Below are positions 1 through 7,234 of a stretch of DNA of 14,871 nt, one piece after another. Below the pieces are notes generated by a model. The model did not search any database. It had not been told where the DNA came from and was given only the letters and a program-made list of their open reading frames with translations. The number at the start of each line of letters is the position of its first letter. Positions within the stretch are counted from its first letter, which is position 1. The stretch spans positions 1 to 14,871 of the forward strand of contig JBCBAP010000073.1 in NCBI GenBank assembly GCA_038532435.1, in the 5' to 3' direction. The translations under genes and the position numbers were made by a program. The stretch comes from JBCBAP01 sp038532435. Lineage in GTDB: Bacteria; Pseudomonadota; Alphaproteobacteria; Rhodobacterales; Rhodobacteraceae.

Positions 1-230
1 TCGCCGATGTCGTAGAGGTTGAGAAGCTGGCGGATCTCTTCAAGGCTGAAGCCGAACCGCTTTCCCATGAGGATGAGTTTGAGGCGGGCGCGATCCCGTT
101 TGGTGAACAGGCGGCGCGATCCCTCCCGGATCGGCGAAAGCAACTCCTTCGCCTCGTAAAACCGCAATGTCCGCGCCGTCACGTCGAAATCGGCGCACAT
201 CTCACTGATGGTTTTCAGCCCCTCGGTCAC
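1..230 (-). CDS. MerR-family transcriptional regulator, C-terminus cut by window edge
   Basis: Only the N-terminal ~76 residues are present, because the 3' end runs off the left edge. The peptide holds a typical MerR helix-turn-helix and wing: VTARTLRFYE at about residues 17-26, then RRLF, and KRFGFSLEEIRQLL at about residues 57-70. The start is a GTG (codon 228-230) preceded by GGAGG with 5 nt spacing, and no ATG lies nearby. By hand alignment about 44 of the first 76 residues match the second MerR gene at 934-1317, so the two are paralogues. The family binds a palindrome at its own promoter and senses a ligand through the C-terminal part, which is missing here. The closest recognisable group is the LiuR-like MerR regulators of branched-chain and fatty acyl-CoA breakdown. 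That assignment is an inference from the peptide and from the ACGT palindrome at 300-315. Target genes may lie to the left of the window. Confidence 0.88.
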   Translation of the reverse strand, partial: MTEGLKTISEMCADFDVTARTLRFYEAKELLSPIREGSRRLFTKRDRARLKLILMGKRFGFSLEEIRQLLNLYDIG

Positions 231-299
231 GTTGTCCTCCACACCCCTTTTGTTTGGCCATACGGTGGCAACCGCATCGATTCAGTGCAAGATGCAAAG

Positions 300-315
300 T
301 TGACGTGCACGTCAA
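300..315. promoter_or_regulatory. Perfect 16-bp palindrome, probable MerR operator
   Basis: TTGACGTGCACGTCAA is a perfect inverted repeat with two ACGT cores. It lies in the 211-nt intergenic region between the partial MerR gene and the divergent DUF2867 gene, 69 nt before the MerR start codon and 126 nt before the DUF2867 start. ACGT-N2-ACGT palindromes are known for LiuR-type MerR regulators. A related site sits in front of the second MerR paralogue. A further short inverted repeat, GACGC-A-GCGTC, follows at 319-329. The rest of this intergenic region shows no clear -10/-35 pair to me. Confidence 0.65.
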
Positions 316-441
316 TCCGACGCAGCGTCAGACAATCTCGATGCGGAATTTTTCCGGTGAGCGGGAGCATTTGTCCGGGGCGACTGGATCCGGATCGGGG
401 CAGGGCCTACGTCTTTGTCTGCCCCAGGAAGGATCAGGACC

Positions 442-927
442 GTGACCGTTACCCCGATGCCCGAACCCCTTCTCGTCGCGGACCGTTCTCGGCTTCAGTT
501 CTTTCACGAAGCCGATGCCGCGCTCGCCCGGGATGTCACGCCAGCGGAGGCGTGGGACATGATCATGGCTCAACCGATGCCGCTGCTGCGCCTCGCCTTC
601 AGGATACGCGACACGCTTTCAGCGCCGTTCGGGGTCACTCCAACGGGAGGATTTTCGGAGGCGCGGGGCGTGACGCCGGTTGAAGGAGAGATGCTCGACT
701 TCTTCTTCGTGGAGCGCTCGGAACCGGGTCTGCTCGCCCTCACGGCGCGGGACACCCACCTCGATGTCATGACTTGCCTCACGACGGGAGGGTGCCGGAT
801 CGCCATCACGACATCGGTGATCATCCACAATCTGTTCGGGCGGATCTACATGCTGCCCGTGGGTCGGGCGCACGGGCCCATCGTGCGGGGCATGTTGCGG
901 CGGGTGCAGGCGGGCGCGCGGGGCTGA
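442..927 (+). CDS. DUF2867 family protein
   Basis: A 161-residue protein that resembles the DUF2867 family, whose function is unknown. Visible family traits are the early FHEADAALARD segment, PLLRLAFRIRDTLSAPFGV at about residues 50-68, the LTARDTHLDVMTCL strand region near residue 105, and the C-terminal TTSVIIHNLFGRIYMLPVGRAHGPIVRGMLRR that these proteins usually end with. I chose the GTG at 442-444 because AGGAAGGA (426-433) sits 8 nt upstream. An in-frame TTG at 415 has no ribosome-binding site, and an ATG at 457 is a weaker alternative. There is no signal peptide or clear membrane span. It is divergent from the partial MerR gene, shares the palindrome at 300-315 with it, and its stop lies 6 nt from the convergent stop of the second MerR. 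Regulation by one of the MerR proteins is inferred. Confidence 0.8.
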   Translation: MTVTPMPEPLLVADRSRLQFFHEADAALARDVTPAEAWDMIMAQPMPLLRLAFRIRDTLSAPFGVTPTGGFSEARGVTPVEGEMLDFFFVERSEPGLLALTARDTHLDVMTCLTTGGCRIAITTSVIIHNLFGRIYMLPVGRAHGPIVRGMLRRVQAGARG

Positions 928-933
928 ACGCCC

Positions 934-1317
934 CTAGGAATTCTCCCGTTCCAGCGCATCCTGAGCGACCTGACGCAGCCGAACGAGTTCGGCGATGGCT
1001 TCGTCCAACTCGGCTTTCCGGCTCTCAAGTTCAGCGATCTGGCTTGTGGACAGTTCGATCCATTTCTCGTGCTGGGTCTGCTGGTTGTCCTCGAGCGCAT
1101 AGAGCTCGAGCCACTGGCGGATCTCTTCGAGACTGAAGCCGAACCGTCGTCCCCGCAGGATCAGCGTCAGGCGCGCCTTCTCCCGCGCGCCATAGAGCCG
1201 TTTGCGCCCGTCCCGTTCGGGCATCAGAAGCTCGATATATTCGTAGTACCGCAATGTGCGCGGCGTCACTTCGAACTCGTCGCACATCTGCTGAAGGGTG
1301 AGTTTGACCTCGGTCAT
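934..1317 (-). CDS. MerR-family transcriptional regulator (LiuR-like)
   Basis: A complete 127-residue MerR regulator. The N-terminal winged helix-turn-helix contains VTPRTLRYYE (about residues 18-27), RKRLYGAREKARL and RRFGFSLEEIRQWLELY (about 57-73). The remaining ~50 residues form a long alpha-helical dimerisation arm rich in Glu, Leu and Arg. There is no Cys cluster and no large ligand domain, so it is not a metal or SoxR-type sensor. The start is ATG at 1315-1317, preceded on its strand by GGACGGAT. The open frame extends 42 codons further, but that part covers the operator and does not look like protein. It is the paralogue of the gene at 1-230. Its C-terminus ends 6 nt from the convergent DUF2867 gene, and the divergent neighbour is a thioesterase operon. 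A role in acyl-CoA-responsive control is inferred; the ligand is unknown. Confidence 0.9.
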   Translation of the reverse strand: MTEVKLTLQQMCDEFEVTPRTLRYYEYIELLMPERDGRKRLYGAREKARLTLILRGRRFGFSLEEIRQWLELYALEDNQQTQHEKWIELSTSQIAELESRKAELDEAIAELVRLRQVAQDALERENS

Positions 1318-1334
1318 ATCCGTCCGTTTACAAA

Positions 1335-1349
1335 GTGACGTAACGTCAC
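1335..1349. promoter_or_regulatory. ACGT inverted repeat, probable MerR operator
   Basis: GTGACGT-A-ACGTCAC is an inverted repeat with perfect 7-bp arms. It lies 17 nt before the start codon of the MerR gene at 934-1317, where binding would allow autoregulation. It is about 190 nt upstream of the divergent thioesterase operon. The half-site TGACGT is shared with the palindrome at 300-315 beside the paralogous MerR gene. On the plus strand the site lies in the 20-nt spacer between TTTACA (1327-1332) and a poor -10 (TGTTGC, 1353). A long spacer is the layout MerR proteins activate, but the -10 is weak. The remainder up to 1540 shows no recognisable gene; a TATAGG at about 1504 could serve as a -10 for the thioesterases. 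Confidence 0.62.
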
Positions 1350-1540
1350 AACTGTTGCCGCCCCCGGCCCGATTTGCAAGGCCCGGTTGTAGGCCCCGCG
1401 CGACGGGTTCAGCAACTTTCGCGTCTATTGCCTGTGTTTTCAAGCGCTAAGCGGATTTCTTTTGAACCCATACATCAGCCCGCTTGCCCTGTGGTTTGAG
1501 CCGGTATAGGCGATAGACGAGCATCCCCAAGGCGACCGAC

Positions 1541-1999
1541 GTGACCCAACCCGATTCCGATCCCCGTCTTGCGCAGGCGCGCATGATCAGCAGTGCGATC
1601 CCCCACAATGTCGAGCTCGGCATGGAGGTGGTCGAGGTCGGCGACGGCATGGCGCTGATGGCGGTGCCCTACGCGGACAAACTTGTCGGCGATCCGCATA
1701 CCGGCGTGGTCCATGGCGGTGTGTTGACCGCCCTGCTTGATGCTTGCTCCGGCACTGCCGTGATGCTGCATCCCAAGGCGCAAGGCGGCACGGCGACCAT
1801 CGATCTGCGGATCGACTACATGCGTCCGGCCAAGCCGGGTGAGAAGATCTTTGCCCGCGCGACCTGCTTTCGCATCACCCGAAACGTCGCCTTCGTCCGC
1901 GGCACGGCGTTCGATGTGTCCGAGGAGGAGCCCGTCGCGATTTCCACCGGCACCTTCACCGTGGAGCCGCGCGGCACCCGGTTCGGAGATACCAAATGA
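1541..1999 (+). CDS. PaaI-family hotdog thioesterase (first of pair)
   Basis: A 152-residue single hotdog-fold protein of the PaaI thioesterase type, which hydrolyses acyl-CoA (often aryl- or medium-chain) thioesters in the cytoplasm. The helix motif VVHGGVLTALLDACSG spans about residues 56-71. HGG is at 58-60 and Asp67 sits where the catalytic acid of the family is expected. The conserved strand TIDLRIDYMRPA follows at about 86-97. The length is normal for the family. The start is the GTG at 1541, with AAGGCG about 7-12 nt upstream; an in-frame ATG at 1583 would remove 14 residues but lacks a better site. The stop overlaps the next start by 4 bp (ATGA). It begins a run of three overlapping genes divergent from a MerR regulator. 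The exact substrate cannot be read from the sequence. Confidence 0.88.
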   Translation: MTQPDSDPRLAQARMISSAIPHNVELGMEVVEVGDGMALMAVPYADKLVGDPHTGVVHGGVLTALLDACSGTAVMLHPKAQGGTATIDLRIDYMRPAKPGEKIFARATCFRITRNVAFVRGTAFDVSEEEPVAISTGTFTVEPRGTRFGDTK

Positions 2000-2502
2000 G
2001 CCGCCCCCGCAACGAACCGGTCCAGGCGGTCAAGCAGCGGCGCGATGCAGCGCTTGCGGCACTTCTCGATGTCAGCGCCTACGTGAAGTTTCTCGGCGTG
2101 CAGATTGACCGGCGCGGCAATGAGCTCAGCGCCACGCTGCCCTTCGACAGCAAGATCATCGGCAATCCGATCAAGCCTGCACTGCACGGCGGGGCAATCG
2201 GCGCGTTTCTCGAACTGACCGCTCAGCTCGAGCTGATGTGGACGACGGTCTGGGATGTGATGGAGGAGGGCGGTCCGGACGCGGACGCGATCGAGGAAGG
2301 ACGCTTCCCCAACTGGCCCAAGGTGATCAACATCACTGTCGACTACCTCCGTTCCGGATTGCCGCGGGACGCCTATGCAAGGGCGCGCATCGTCCGGCGC
2401 GGGCGGCGCTATGCCACCGTTCAGGTCGAGGCCTGGCAGGACGAACGGGAAAAACCCTTCGCCAGCGCCACCGTGCATTTCCTGATGCCTCAGGATGACT
2501 GA
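1996..2502 (+). CDS. PaaI-family hotdog thioesterase (second of pair)
   Basis: A 168-residue hotdog protein. The signature ALHGGAIGAFLELTAQ has HGG at residues 64-66 and Glu73 at the position held by Asp67 in the upstream gene. Later come INITVDYLRSG and VQVEAWQDEREKPFASATVHFLM, typical of the second half of the fold. It differs from its neighbour by an insert of roughly 20-25 residues after the helix (around TTVWDVMEEGGPDADAIEEG) and by a longer N-terminus. The start ATG overlaps the preceding stop (ATGA, 1996-1999), and the gene overlaps the MATE gene by 8 bp, so all three are probably translated in a coupled way. Two unlike hotdog subunits encoded together could form a heteromer, which is an inference. 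Acyl-CoA hydrolysis is the expected activity. Confidence 0.85.
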   Translation: MSRPRNEPVQAVKQRRDAALAALLDVSAYVKFLGVQIDRRGNELSATLPFDSKIIGNPIKPALHGGAIGAFLELTAQLELMWTTVWDVMEEGGPDADAIEEGRFPNWPKVINITVDYLRSGLPRDAYARARIVRRGRRYATVQVEAWQDEREKPFASATVHFLMPQDD

Positions 2503-3826
2503 CGCGGTCGCGCAGGACACGCTTCGCCCGATCACCCACCGCAGGGTGCTGCTGGTCGCCCTTCCCATCGTTCTGTCAAACGCGACCGTGCCGCTTCTCG
2601 GTGCGGTCGACACCTATGCGGTGGGGCAGCTTGGACGGGCGGAGCCGATCGGTGCGGTGGCGCTCGGTGCGATCATCCTCACGTCGGTCTACTGGATTTT
2701 CGGGTTTCTGCGGATGGGAACCGCCGGGATGGTGGCGCAGGCCCATGGCGCGCGAAACCCTGCGGAAGTAAGCGCGCTGCTGACCCGCGCCCTTGTCATC
2801 TCGCTCACCGCCGGGGGGATCTTCATCGCCGGTCAGGCGCTGCTGATCCACGCCGCTCTCGGCCTCGCGCAGGGCAGCGCGGAGGTGGAGCGTCTTGCGA
2901 CGGAATACCTCTCCGTGCGGATCTGGGGGGCGCCCGCGGCCATCGCGGTCTACGCGCTCACCGGCTGGCTGGTGGCGCTCGAACGAACGCGGGGGGTGTT
3001 CCTGCTGCAGTTCATCATGAACGGCACGAACATCGTCCTGAGCCTCTGGTTTGTGCTCGGCCTCGGCTGGGGCGTGCCTGGTGTGGCGGCGGCGACCCTG
3101 ATTGCGGAGCTTCTGGGCGCGGCCGTCGGCCTCTGGCTCTGCCGGGAGGCGTTTGCGACCCCCGCCTGGCGCGACTGGCCAGCGGTCTTCAACCGCGCAA
3201 GGCTGATGGAGTTCGGATCGGTTAACCGGGACATCATGATCCGCTCGGTGCTGCTGACCCTCTGCTTTGCGACGGTCACGTTCCAGGGCACGGCGCTCGG
3301 CGACACCACACTTGCGGCCAACCAGATCCTGATCCAGTTCGTCTACATTTCCGCCTACGCGCTTGATGGGTTTGCCTTCGCGGCAGAAGCGATGGTCGGG
3401 GGAGCGATGGGGGCCAGGCAGCCGTCTCAACTACGCCGGGCCGCCCTCGTGACATCCTTCTGGGCGCTTCTGGTGACGCTGGGCGTCACCCTCGTCTACG
3501 TGATCTTTGGCCCCGCAATCGTGCGGGAGATGACGACGGCGGTCGATGTGCAGGATGAGGCGCTGAGGTTTCTGCCCTGGGCCATCCTCGCGCCGCTGAT
3601 CGGCGTGCCTGCCTTCATGCTCGACGGGATCTTCATCGGGGCGACTCGGGCGCGGGACATGCGGAACATGATGATCCTGTCGGCGATCGGGTTCGGGCTC
3701 ACGCTCCTGCTCGCAGTGCCGGCCTATGGCAATCACGGGCTCTGGTTCGCCCTCACGATCTTCTTCATCCTGCGGGGGATCACGCTGGGACTGCGCTATC
3801 CGGCGCTGGAGGCTGCGGCGCGCTGA
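2495..3826 (+). CDS. MATE-family efflux transporter (DinF-like)
   Basis: A 443-residue integral membrane protein with the features of the MATE/DinF group: about 12 hydrophobic segments in two similar halves. The opening is typical, ITHRRVLLVALPIVLSNATVPLLGAVDTYAVGQLG (about residues 13-47). MATE proteins export cationic or amphipathic compounds using a proton or sodium gradient. The substrate here is unknown. The ATG at 2495 lies inside the end of the thioesterase gene (8-bp overlap), preceded by CTCAGG. It is the last gene of the three-gene unit, and its stop lies only 9 nt from the convergent EamA gene. Being tied to two thioesterases suggests export of a product or by-product of acyl metabolism, but this is speculation. 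Many alphaproteobacterial DinF-like genes have no tested function. Confidence 0.92.
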   Translation: MTDAVAQDTLRPITHRRVLLVALPIVLSNATVPLLGAVDTYAVGQLGRAEPIGAVALGAIILTSVYWIFGFLRMGTAGMVAQAHGARNPAEVSALLTRALVISLTAGGIFIAGQALLIHAALGLAQGSAEVERLATEYLSVRIWGAPAAIAVYALTGWLVALERTRGVFLLQFIMNGTNIVLSLWFVLGLGWGVPGVAAATLIAELLGAAVGLWLCREAFATPAWRDWPAVFNRARLMEFGSVNRDIMIRSVLLTLCFATVTFQGTALGDTTLAANQILIQFVYISAYALDGFAFAAEAMVGGAMGARQPSQLRRAALVTSFWALLVTLGVTLVYVIFGPAIVREMTTAVDVQDEALRFLPWAILAPLIGVPAFMLDGIFIGATRARDMRNMMILSAIGFGLTLLLAVPAYGNHGLWFALTIFFILRGITLGLRYPALEAAAR

Positions 3827-3835
3827 GGGGCGAGG

Positions 3836-4738
3836 TCAGCGCGCGCCGCTGCCGGTTGCGCCCTGACGGTGTTCCGGCCGGGTGCGGGCGATCAGCAGGC
3901 CCAGCATGATCAGGCCGAAGCTCGCCGCCGTCCGCACGTCCCACCGTTCGCCGAGCAGGAAAACGCCGAGCAATCCCGCCCAGATCGGGATCAGATAGCC
4001 GACCGTGGACATGAAGACCGGCCCGGCCCGCCGGACCGCATAGAACCGGAGCAACTGCGCAAGCCCCGTCTGCGCGAGCCCCAGAACCGCGAGGGCGGCG
4101 AGGGCCGGTCCCCACGCGATGTCCTGTATGAGACTGCCTCCGGCAAACGGCAGGACGATCACCGCGGCACAGACCAGCGCGCCCGCGGTCGCCGTCACCG
4201 GGGGCATCTCCGGCATCTTCTTCACCGTGATCGCCGCGAGCGCGTAGCTCAAGACCGCGGCGAGACAGGCGATCTGGGGCAGGGCGGCACTCACGCCGAG
4301 CTTCGCGATCACGTCCGGACCTGCGAGTAGCACTAGCCCCGCGAACCCCACCGCGAAGCCGGCCCACTGCCGGGGCTGCACCGGCTCCTTCAACACCACG
4401 CGCGTGATCAGCAGCACGATGAGCGGCCCCGCGGCGATGAAGATCGCCACCACCGAACTGTCGATCCGCGTCACCGCCCAGGTGAGCAGGCCGAAGGGAA
4501 AGACCAGCGACAGAATGCCCAGCACAAGGCACCATCCCCAATGGTTTCGGCTCCGCGGCAGCCCGGCTCCCAGCATCAGCGCGGCGGAGATCACAACCAG
4601 GGCCGCGAGCCCGATGCGCCCGGCAACGATGGAGAGCGGCGTGAAGCCTTCCAGCGCGATCACCGTGATCGCGAAGGAGGCACCCCAGGTGATCGAGAGC
4701 GCCAGAACCGCCCCGTAGGAGATCCAGTCCGTCTTCAC
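3836..4738 (-). CDS. EamA/DMT-family transporter (second of pair)
   Basis: A 300-residue drug/metabolite transporter with two EamA repeats and about ten hydrophobic segments. The first repeat begins ISYGAVLALSITWGASFAITVIALEG, with the conserved WG(A/G)SF motif at about residues 18-22. The second repeat starts near residue 140 (ALPQIACLAAVLSYALAAITVKK). Family members export amino acids, nucleosides or other small metabolites. I chose the GTG at 4736-4738 because it overlaps the TGA of the upstream EamA gene (4-bp overlap), which implies translational coupling. A GTG at 4753 would add five residues and has only a weak AGG upstream. It is the last gene of the MocR-EamA-EamA unit. The two EamA proteins share the same architecture but are clearly diverged in sequence. 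Confidence 0.9.
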   Translation of the reverse strand: MKTDWISYGAVLALSITWGASFAITVIALEGFTPLSIVAGRIGLAALVVISAALMLGAGLPRSRNHWGWCLVLGILSLVFPFGLLTWAVTRIDSSVVAIFIAAGPLIVLLITRVVLKEPVQPRQWAGFAVGFAGLVLLAGPDVIAKLGVSAALPQIACLAAVLSYALAAITVKKMPEMPPVTATAGALVCAAVIVLPFAGGSLIQDIAWGPALAALAVLGLAQTGLAQLLRFYAVRRAGPVFMSTVGYLIPIWAGLLGVFLLGERWDVRTAASFGLIMLGLLIARTRPEHRQGATGSGAR

Positions 4739-5670
4739 GGTCGCACGCGCCACGCCCGGGCCTGGCTGACGGCCAGCCCTGCAAGCACGCAGGCCAGCGC
4801 CACCGCGAACTGCCCCGGCAGGCTCTCACCGAGCACGACCATGCCGAAGAGCACGGCCCAGACCGGAACCTGGTAGTTGACGAGGCTCAGGAAGGGCGGC
4901 CCCGCCCGCTGGATCAGCATCACCAGCATCAGCGTGGCGAGCGCCGTGGGCAGCACGCCGAGATAGACGATGGCGCCCAGTGCGGTCGGCGACGGCATCT
5001 GGGGCACCCCTTCGACACCCACTGCGACCGGCGTCAGAACCAGTGCCGCGAGTGTCAGCCCGAGTGCGGCGTAGGAAACCAGCGGCACCTCAGGGCAGAG
5101 GCGGGTGATGATCGAGCCGATCGCGTAGCAGGCCGCGGCCCCGATACAGGCAAGCCGCGCCTGCCACGGCCCCTCACCGGCGAGGATCTCCGCCGGGCCG
5201 ATCAGCACAATCACTCCGATGAACCCGATGGCAAAGCCAGCCGCCTTGCGCGCCGTCAGCCTCTCCCCCGGGATCAAAAGGTGGGACAGGGGCAGGACCA
5301 GCAACGGCACGACGGCCATGGTGATGCCGGCAAACCCGCTGCTGACCTGCTGCTGTCCCCAGCTCAACAGGGTGAAGGGGATCGCGTTGCTGAAAAGCGC
5401 GAAGCCGAAAGCATGTGCCCAGATCCGCGGACCCTTCGGACCCTGCAGCCGCGGCAGCCCGTAGCCCAACACTCGCGCCACGACCCAGAGGCCTGCCGCC
5501 CCAAGAAGGATCCGTGCCGCCGCGAGGCTGAGCGCGCCAACGTCGGTGATCGCAAGCTCAACCGCGAGGAAACTGCCTCCCCAGATGACGCCGAGTGCGG
5601 CCAGCATCGCCCAGTCCCGGAGGGCGGGGCCGATGTGCGCGCGGGTCGGGGGAGGGAACGTCCGGGACAT
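4735..5670 (-). CDS. EamA/DMT-family transporter (first of pair)
   Basis: A 311-residue inner-membrane transporter with two EamA repeats and about ten hydrophobic segments. AALGVIWGGSFLAVELAI (about residues 24-41) carries the WGGSF motif that opens the first repeat. The second repeat starts near residue 160 (ARLACIGAAACYAIGSIITR). A hydrophilic N-terminus of about 18 residues precedes the first span. The ATG at 5668-5670 has AGAGGAG immediately upstream. The gene begins 51 nt after the MocR stop and ends in a 4-bp overlap with the second EamA gene. Co-transcription with a PLP-binding MocR regulator suggests that the exported compound is an amino acid, an amine or a vitamin B6-related metabolite. 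That is an inference from context. Confidence 0.91.
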   Translation of the reverse strand: MSRTFPPPTRAHIGPALRDWAMLAALGVIWGGSFLAVELAITDVGALSLAAARILLGAAGLWVVARVLGYGLPRLQGPKGPRIWAHAFGFALFSNAIPFTLLSWGQQQVSSGFAGITMAVVPLLVLPLSHLLIPGERLTARKAAGFAIGFIGVIVLIGPAEILAGEGPWQARLACIGAAACYAIGSIITRLCPEVPLVSYAALGLTLAALVLTPVAVGVEGVPQMPSPTALGAIVYLGVLPTALATLMLVMLIQRAGPPFLSLVNYQVPVWAVLFGMVVLGESLPGQFAVALACVLAGLAVSQARAWRVRP

Positions 5671-5721
5671 GCGCTCCTCTTGGAACGTGCCCCGGTGACG
5701 GTCAAGCGGGAAGCGTCGCGC

Positions 5722-7119
5722 TCAGGCAATGAGCTCCGTCGGCGGGCTCGCGAGTATTTGATCGAGCTGCATCAGCACCTCGTCGAACTGGGCGTCGTTC
5801 AACCCCATGCCAAGCGCGATGCGCACCGCGTTCGGGGCCGGACGGCCCGGCATGACGTAGGCCGCACCGGTGCTGAGCCGGATGCCGCGGGCAATACACG
5901 CCCGGTCAAAACTTGTGATGTTCCAGCAGGGGGGCAGGGGCAGCCAGAAGAAGTTCGCGGCCCCTCTGCTCACCACACCCCAATGGCCCAGACGCTCCCG
6001 CACCCGGTCGTTGCGGCATCGCATGTGGGACATGGCCTTTTCGCGGATGCGCCCGGCCTCGCCGGTCTCAATCAGTTCCGCTGCCGCCGAACTGATGAGC
6101 GAGGACACCCGGTAGGTCATCGCTTGAATGAAACCCTGACCGCGGGCCCCTTCACCCGGGGGCGTCAGCAGAAGCCCGAAGCGCAGTCCCGCCGCGATGC
6201 ATTTGGACAGGGAGGTCGCGTACCAGGTCCGCTCCGGCGCAAGCTCCGGGAAGCTCGGCAGCCGCTCCGCCTCCAGCCAGCCATAGACATCATCCTCGAT
6301 GATCTGCAGGTTGTGGTGCCTGGCCAGAGCGGCGATCTCGCACCGCCGGTCGAGCGACATGGTCGCGAGCGTCGGGTTGTGGATGTTCGCCGCGAGCAGG
6401 ATCGCGTGCGGCCGCTGGCCAAGGCAGAGCGCGTCGATCTCCCCTGGCAGGATGCCGTACTCGTCGGATCCGACGGTCAGCAGCTCAACGCCCGCCACCC
6501 GCGCAGCCTGCTGAAATCCGGGATACATCAGTTCGGAGACAATGATCTGCGGCCGGGATCCCCGGGTCACGGCGAGGAGGCCCGCGAGGATCGCGTTCTG
6601 GGACCCGTAGGTTAGGACAATGTCATCCACGTGCCCCTCGACACCGCCCGAGGCGAGCCAGCTCTGCATCGCGCGGCGGGCGCGCAAATCGTTCTGGGCG
6701 CGGGTGTAGTCATCGAGGATGTGACTGCCTTCGCCGATGACCTTCTGCAGGGCCGCGTTAAGCGCATCCTCCTGCCCGACGAGGGGGCTGCGGGAATTCC
6801 GCAGGTCGATCTGGCCCTCCTCAGTCGGGTTTGCGAGGCTGTGAAGCGGGATGGTCGTGCCCCGCTCGCGCTCCGCGCGGACGAACGTGCCCTGGCCGAC
6901 ATGCGCCTCCAGCAGGCCCGCCTCGGTCGCCTCGCGATAGGCGCGGGCGACGGTGCCCGGGGTTACCTTGAGGTCCCACGCGAGGTCCCGGACGGGCGGC
7001 AGTTTCTGCCCGGCCGCAAGACCGCCATCATCGATCGCCCGTTCGATTGCCGTGACGAGCTGGCGATACTTCGGGCCGGTCAGGCCTTCAAGGTCGGGCA
7101 TCCAGGGCGGTGCGAGCAT
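5722..7119 (-). CDS. MocR-type regulator: GntR HTH fused to class I/II aminotransferase fold
   Basis: A 465-residue PLP-dependent regulator of the MocR/GabR subfamily. The N-terminal ~75 residues are a GntR winged helix-turn-helix, with LPPVRDLAWDLKVTPGTVARAYREAT followed by GLLEAHVGQGTFV. The rest is a type I aminotransferase fold. Visible cofactor features are YGSQNAI, the HNPT segment, EDDVYGWL, and SLSKCIAAGLRFG with the Schiff-base lysine. In this family that domain usually senses PLP or an amino compound rather than transaminating. The open frame runs 50 codons further upstream, but the ATG at 7117-7119 is preferred: GGAG lies 7 nt before it and the domain begins there. Members are typically autoregulated and control a nearby gene. 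Here two EamA exporters follow on the same strand, and a mini-ORF lies divergently. Confidence 0.93.
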   Translation of the reverse strand: MLAPPWMPDLEGLTGPKYRQLVTAIERAIDDGGLAAGQKLPPVRDLAWDLKVTPGTVARAYREATEAGLLEAHVGQGTFVRAERERGTTIPLHSLANPTEEGQIDLRNSRSPLVGQEDALNAALQKVIGEGSHILDDYTRAQNDLRARRAMQSWLASGGVEGHVDDIVLTYGSQNAILAGLLAVTRGSRPQIIVSELMYPGFQQAARVAGVELLTVGSDEYGILPGEIDALCLGQRPHAILLAANIHNPTLATMSLDRRCEIAALARHHNLQIIEDDVYGWLEAERLPSFPELAPERTWYATSLSKCIAAGLRFGLLLTPPGEGARGQGFIQAMTYRVSSLISSAAAELIETGEAGRIREKAMSHMRCRNDRVRERLGHWGVVSRGAANFFWLPLPPCWNITSFDRACIARGIRLSTGAAYVMPGRPAPNAVRIALGMGLNDAQFDEVLMQLDQILASPPTELIA

Positions 7120-7121
7120 TT

Positions 7122-7136
7122 TTGTACTCCGTACAA
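7122..7136. promoter_or_regulatory. Inverted repeat over the MocR ribosome-binding site
   Basis: TTGTAC-N3-GTACAA forms perfect 6-bp arms. The site ends 2 nt before the MocR start codon on the minus strand and contains its GGAG ribosome-binding sequence. It can be read as a DNA operator for MocR autorepression or as a small mRNA hairpin that hides the ribosome site. The same half-site recurs at 7193-7198 and, with one change, at 7208-7213, which favours a protein-binding role. Confidence 0.5.
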
Positions 7137-7170
7137 TCTTGGTGTGGACGGGGGCATAGGTCTCAATGTA

Positions 7171-7198
7171 TCTATAGCTCACGGGATTTGAGGTACAA
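7171..7198 (-). promoter_or_regulatory. Candidate promoter of the MocR-EamA-EamA operon
   Basis: On the minus strand TTGTAC (7198-7193) and TATAGA (7176-7171) are separated by 16 nt, a good sigma70-type pair. This gives an mRNA leader of roughly 45 nt before the MocR start. The -35 is itself one of the TTGTAC half-sites, so a protein bound there would compete with RNA polymerase. Found by eye; the start site is not mapped. Confidence 0.5.
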
Positions 7199-7213
7199 AG
7201 CCCGATATTGTAT
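7193..7213. promoter_or_regulatory. Second inverted repeat of TTGTAC-like half-sites
   Basis: GTACAA (7193-7198) and TTGTAT (7208-7213) face each other across 9 nt. They lie between the MocR promoter and the mini-ORF at 7235, about 22 nt before its start codon. Together with the palindrome at 7122-7136 they give four similar half-sites in under 100 nt. MocR-family proteins are known to bind paired half-sites in divergent promoter regions. Assignment to this MocR is an inference. Confidence 0.42.
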
Positions 7214-7234
7214 CCACACGAGGAGGACTTCAAC

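Noticed and set aside
1318..1443. 42-residue N-terminal extension of the second MerR frame
   Set aside because: It spans the ACGT inverted repeat, and the paralogue begins at the equivalent of the chosen start (TE-x(4)-T).
1447..1650. Minus-strand frame ending in a segment like LVYRLYRLKPQGKR
   Set aside because: The C-terminal part looks mildly protein-like, but the frame overlaps the thioesterase start, has no ribosome site, and only about 25 codons follow the last ATG. A decayed gene fragment is possible but unsupported.
5281..6615. Plus-strand open frame of 444 codons
   Set aside because: It is antisense to the EamA gene and MocR, both of which have strong motifs; composition is Arg/Gln/Pro-rich shadow sequence.
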